Shown piece by piece: positions 63,084-64,000 of a stretch of 64,000 nt of DNA; the first letter of the stretch is position 1; each line of letters starts with the position of its first letter. The position numbers were made by a program, and so were the translations under genes. Origin of the DNA: Proteiniclasticum sp043951855 (GTDB lineage: Bacteria; Bacillota; Clostridia; Clostridiales; Clostridiaceae); the NCBI RefSeq assembly GCF_043951855.1, contig NZ_JBINJW010000014.1, positions 1 through 64,000 on the forward strand. The letters run 5' to 3'. The notes under the pieces were generated by a model. The model saw only the letters and a program-made list of their open reading frames with translations. It had not been told where the DNA came from and ran no database searches.

Positions 63084-63676
63084 GTCAACACCTCCATATA
63101 TTTTCGAACCAAATCTTTGATATTAAAAACCTCGGCATATTTAAGTAGTTTTGCATAATCTGCTCCGGGAGTGTTGAAATATCTTTTGACTGCTTCATTC
63201 ACTAAATCAGTATTAAGCTGTTCTTTCTTTTTCAAGCAGTCACAAATGGTTCTTTCTTTGTCATATACATAGACTTGATGCCCAAACGGTGTCTCCATGG
63301 AAATCATACCAACTGCATGAATCTTCTCTGCAATATAAAAGAACTTGTACTTTTCTTTCTCTTTCAGAAGTCTTGTATTGTATCCTGATGGGATTGTCAG
63401 CATGAACTGGAGAGGTGTTCTATCTGTTAAATCATGAAAGTAGAGTGCTGTCTCATGAGAAAATATTCCTTTCCTGCATCTGTACTGAGTTAGTAAGTAC
63501 TCATCTTCCATCAGATTTGGATCCATATACATACCATGTTCTATCCTTTCAATTTCACCGGACTTCTGCATGCGTTGCAGTGTTTTATTACTTATGCCTG
63601 CAGCTGCAGCCTCACTTGATGTGATAACACCGTTTTGTTTTTGAATTAATTCCATCACAAGTTCCTTTTCAGACAT
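63080..63676 (-). CDS. abiEi: AbiEi-type antitoxin and repressor
   Basis: 198 residues. An N-terminal winged helix-turn-helix (about 5-55; NGVITSSEAAAAGISNKTLQ, then GMYMDPN) is followed by the AbiEi antitoxin core, with KGIFSHETALYFHDL and PFGHQVYVYDKERTICD. AbiEi proteins neutralise AbiEii without stable binding (type IV) and repress their own promoter. AGGTGGTG precedes the ATG. Inverted repeats flank the promoter. Confidence 0.9.
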   Translation of the reverse strand: MSEKELVMELIQKQNGVITSSEAAAAGISNKTLQRMQKSGEIERIEHGMYMDPNLMEDEYLLTQYRCRKGIFSHETALYFHDLTDRTPLQFMLTIPSGYNTRLLKEKEKYKFFYIAEKIHAVGMISMETPFGHQVYVYDKERTICDCLKKKEQLNTDLVNEAVKRYFNTPGADYAKLLKYAEVFNIKDLVRKYMEVLT

Positions 63677-63691
63677 AAAATCACCACCTAT

Positions 63692-63760
63692 TTCTACTTG
63701 TCTTTTTTATTCGTATTTATAGTATCATATACTAACAAAAAAGACAAATAACAAGTAGAA
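63692..63760 (-). promoter_or_regulatory. AbiE promoter with paired operator arms
   Basis: Minus-strand promoter: TTGTCT (63742-63747), 17 bp, TACTAT (63719-63724). A 17-bp arm at 63692-63708 is the complement of sequence at 63737-63760, where the right copy is interrupted by 7 bp. One arm covers the -35 box and the other the first transcribed bases. In known AbiE systems AbiEi binds two inverted repeats in the promoter to repress it. Confidence 0.75.
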
Positions 63761-63919
63761 TCCAGAGGAATGAGATGAAGAAAACGATAGATGATGTAGG
63801 GTAGGAGAATAGACTCGGAAATTGCAGTGAATTTTAAATATATTTTAAATATTCAGTAGAAAAAAACTGATATTATTTTATAATGGATATATGAATACAG
63901 GCTGTTCGAGGAGGTTTTC

Positions 63920-64000
63920 ATGAAAAGATCAAACGCTTCAAGAAACATTTTACTGGTAGGTGGTGTGATCGCTCTTATATCTGCCCTCCTGCCAGGGGAA
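63920..64000 (+). CDS. Start of a membrane protein (cut by window edge)
   Basis: 27 residues beginning MKRSNASRNILLVGGVIAL, preceded by GAGGAGG at 63909-63915 and a TATAAT at 63879-63884. The first helix starts at about residue 8. Too short to identify. Confidence 0.6.
   Translation, partial: MKRSNASRNILLVGGVIALISALLPGE

Noticed and set aside
1..64000. tRNA, rRNA, T-box or transfer-messenger RNA genes
   Set aside because: I looked in the intergenic gaps and saw no supporting motifs such as the T-box AGGGTGG element or clover-leaf arms.

Overview
The window reads as a chromosomal segment of a low- to mid-GC Gram-positive anaerobe, most likely a Clostridia-type member of the Bacillota. The reasons are strong AGGAGG ribosome sites, TTGACA/TATAAT promoters, many T-tailed hairpin terminators, lipoproteins with Glu/Pro-rich linkers, a PyrR-type attenuator before pyrB, an RsgI-type anti-sigma protein, and pyrK/pyrD of the class 1B dihydroorotate dehydrogenase. 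I cannot name the species.

Layout. 1-372: 5' end of a TnpB gene running off the left edge. 1240-4607: an ECF sigma factor, its RsgI-like membrane anti-sigma protein, and a paralogue with four PepSY domains but no sigma-binding domain. 4662-8280 (minus): a GH3 remnant, a double-GNAT acetyltransferase, and a MerR-HTH/RDD membrane regulator with a partner membrane peptide. 8541-8885: a small lipoprotein. 9171-15157: peptide ABC transporter oppBCDF followed by a binding protein that appears circularly permuted. 15521-21835: RpiR regulator, sugar ABC transporter and nanE. 22201-28970: two-component system, two SHOCT proteins, a CopB-type copper ATPase and a multicopper oxidase. 29029-35726: a complete N-type (Na+-type) F-ATPase operon, atpDCQRBEFAG. 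35806-37935: a DUF1508 protein and a MATE exporter. 38090-43558: a 1695-residue secreted repeat protein. 43857-49884: a second, conventional oppABCDF system. 49913-52093: an EamA-type exporter (minus) and an AbrB-type membrane protein. 52180-61787: de novo pyrimidine operon pyrB-pyrC-carA-carB-pyrK-pyrD-pyrF-pyrE with promoter and attenuator. 62250-63760 (minus): AbiEi/AbiEii toxin-antitoxin pair with its operator. 63920-64000: start of an unidentified membrane protein.

How the parts work together. Two oligopeptide importers and an amino-sugar importer point to a peptide- and glycan-scavenging life. The N-ATPase suggests ATP-driven Na+ export beside a housekeeping ATPase elsewhere. The copper block combines sensing, export and periplasmic-type oxidation. 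The pyr operon encodes all steps from bicarbonate/glutamine to UMP.

The most unusual item is the first OppA (13345-15102). The segment that normally ends this protein family lies directly after the signal peptide and linker, and the protein stops where that segment would normally begin. Other notable items are the duplicated RsgI-type sensors, a MerR-style operator with a 19-bp spacer before a membrane-bound MerR protein, and a b-delta fusion in the N-ATPase.
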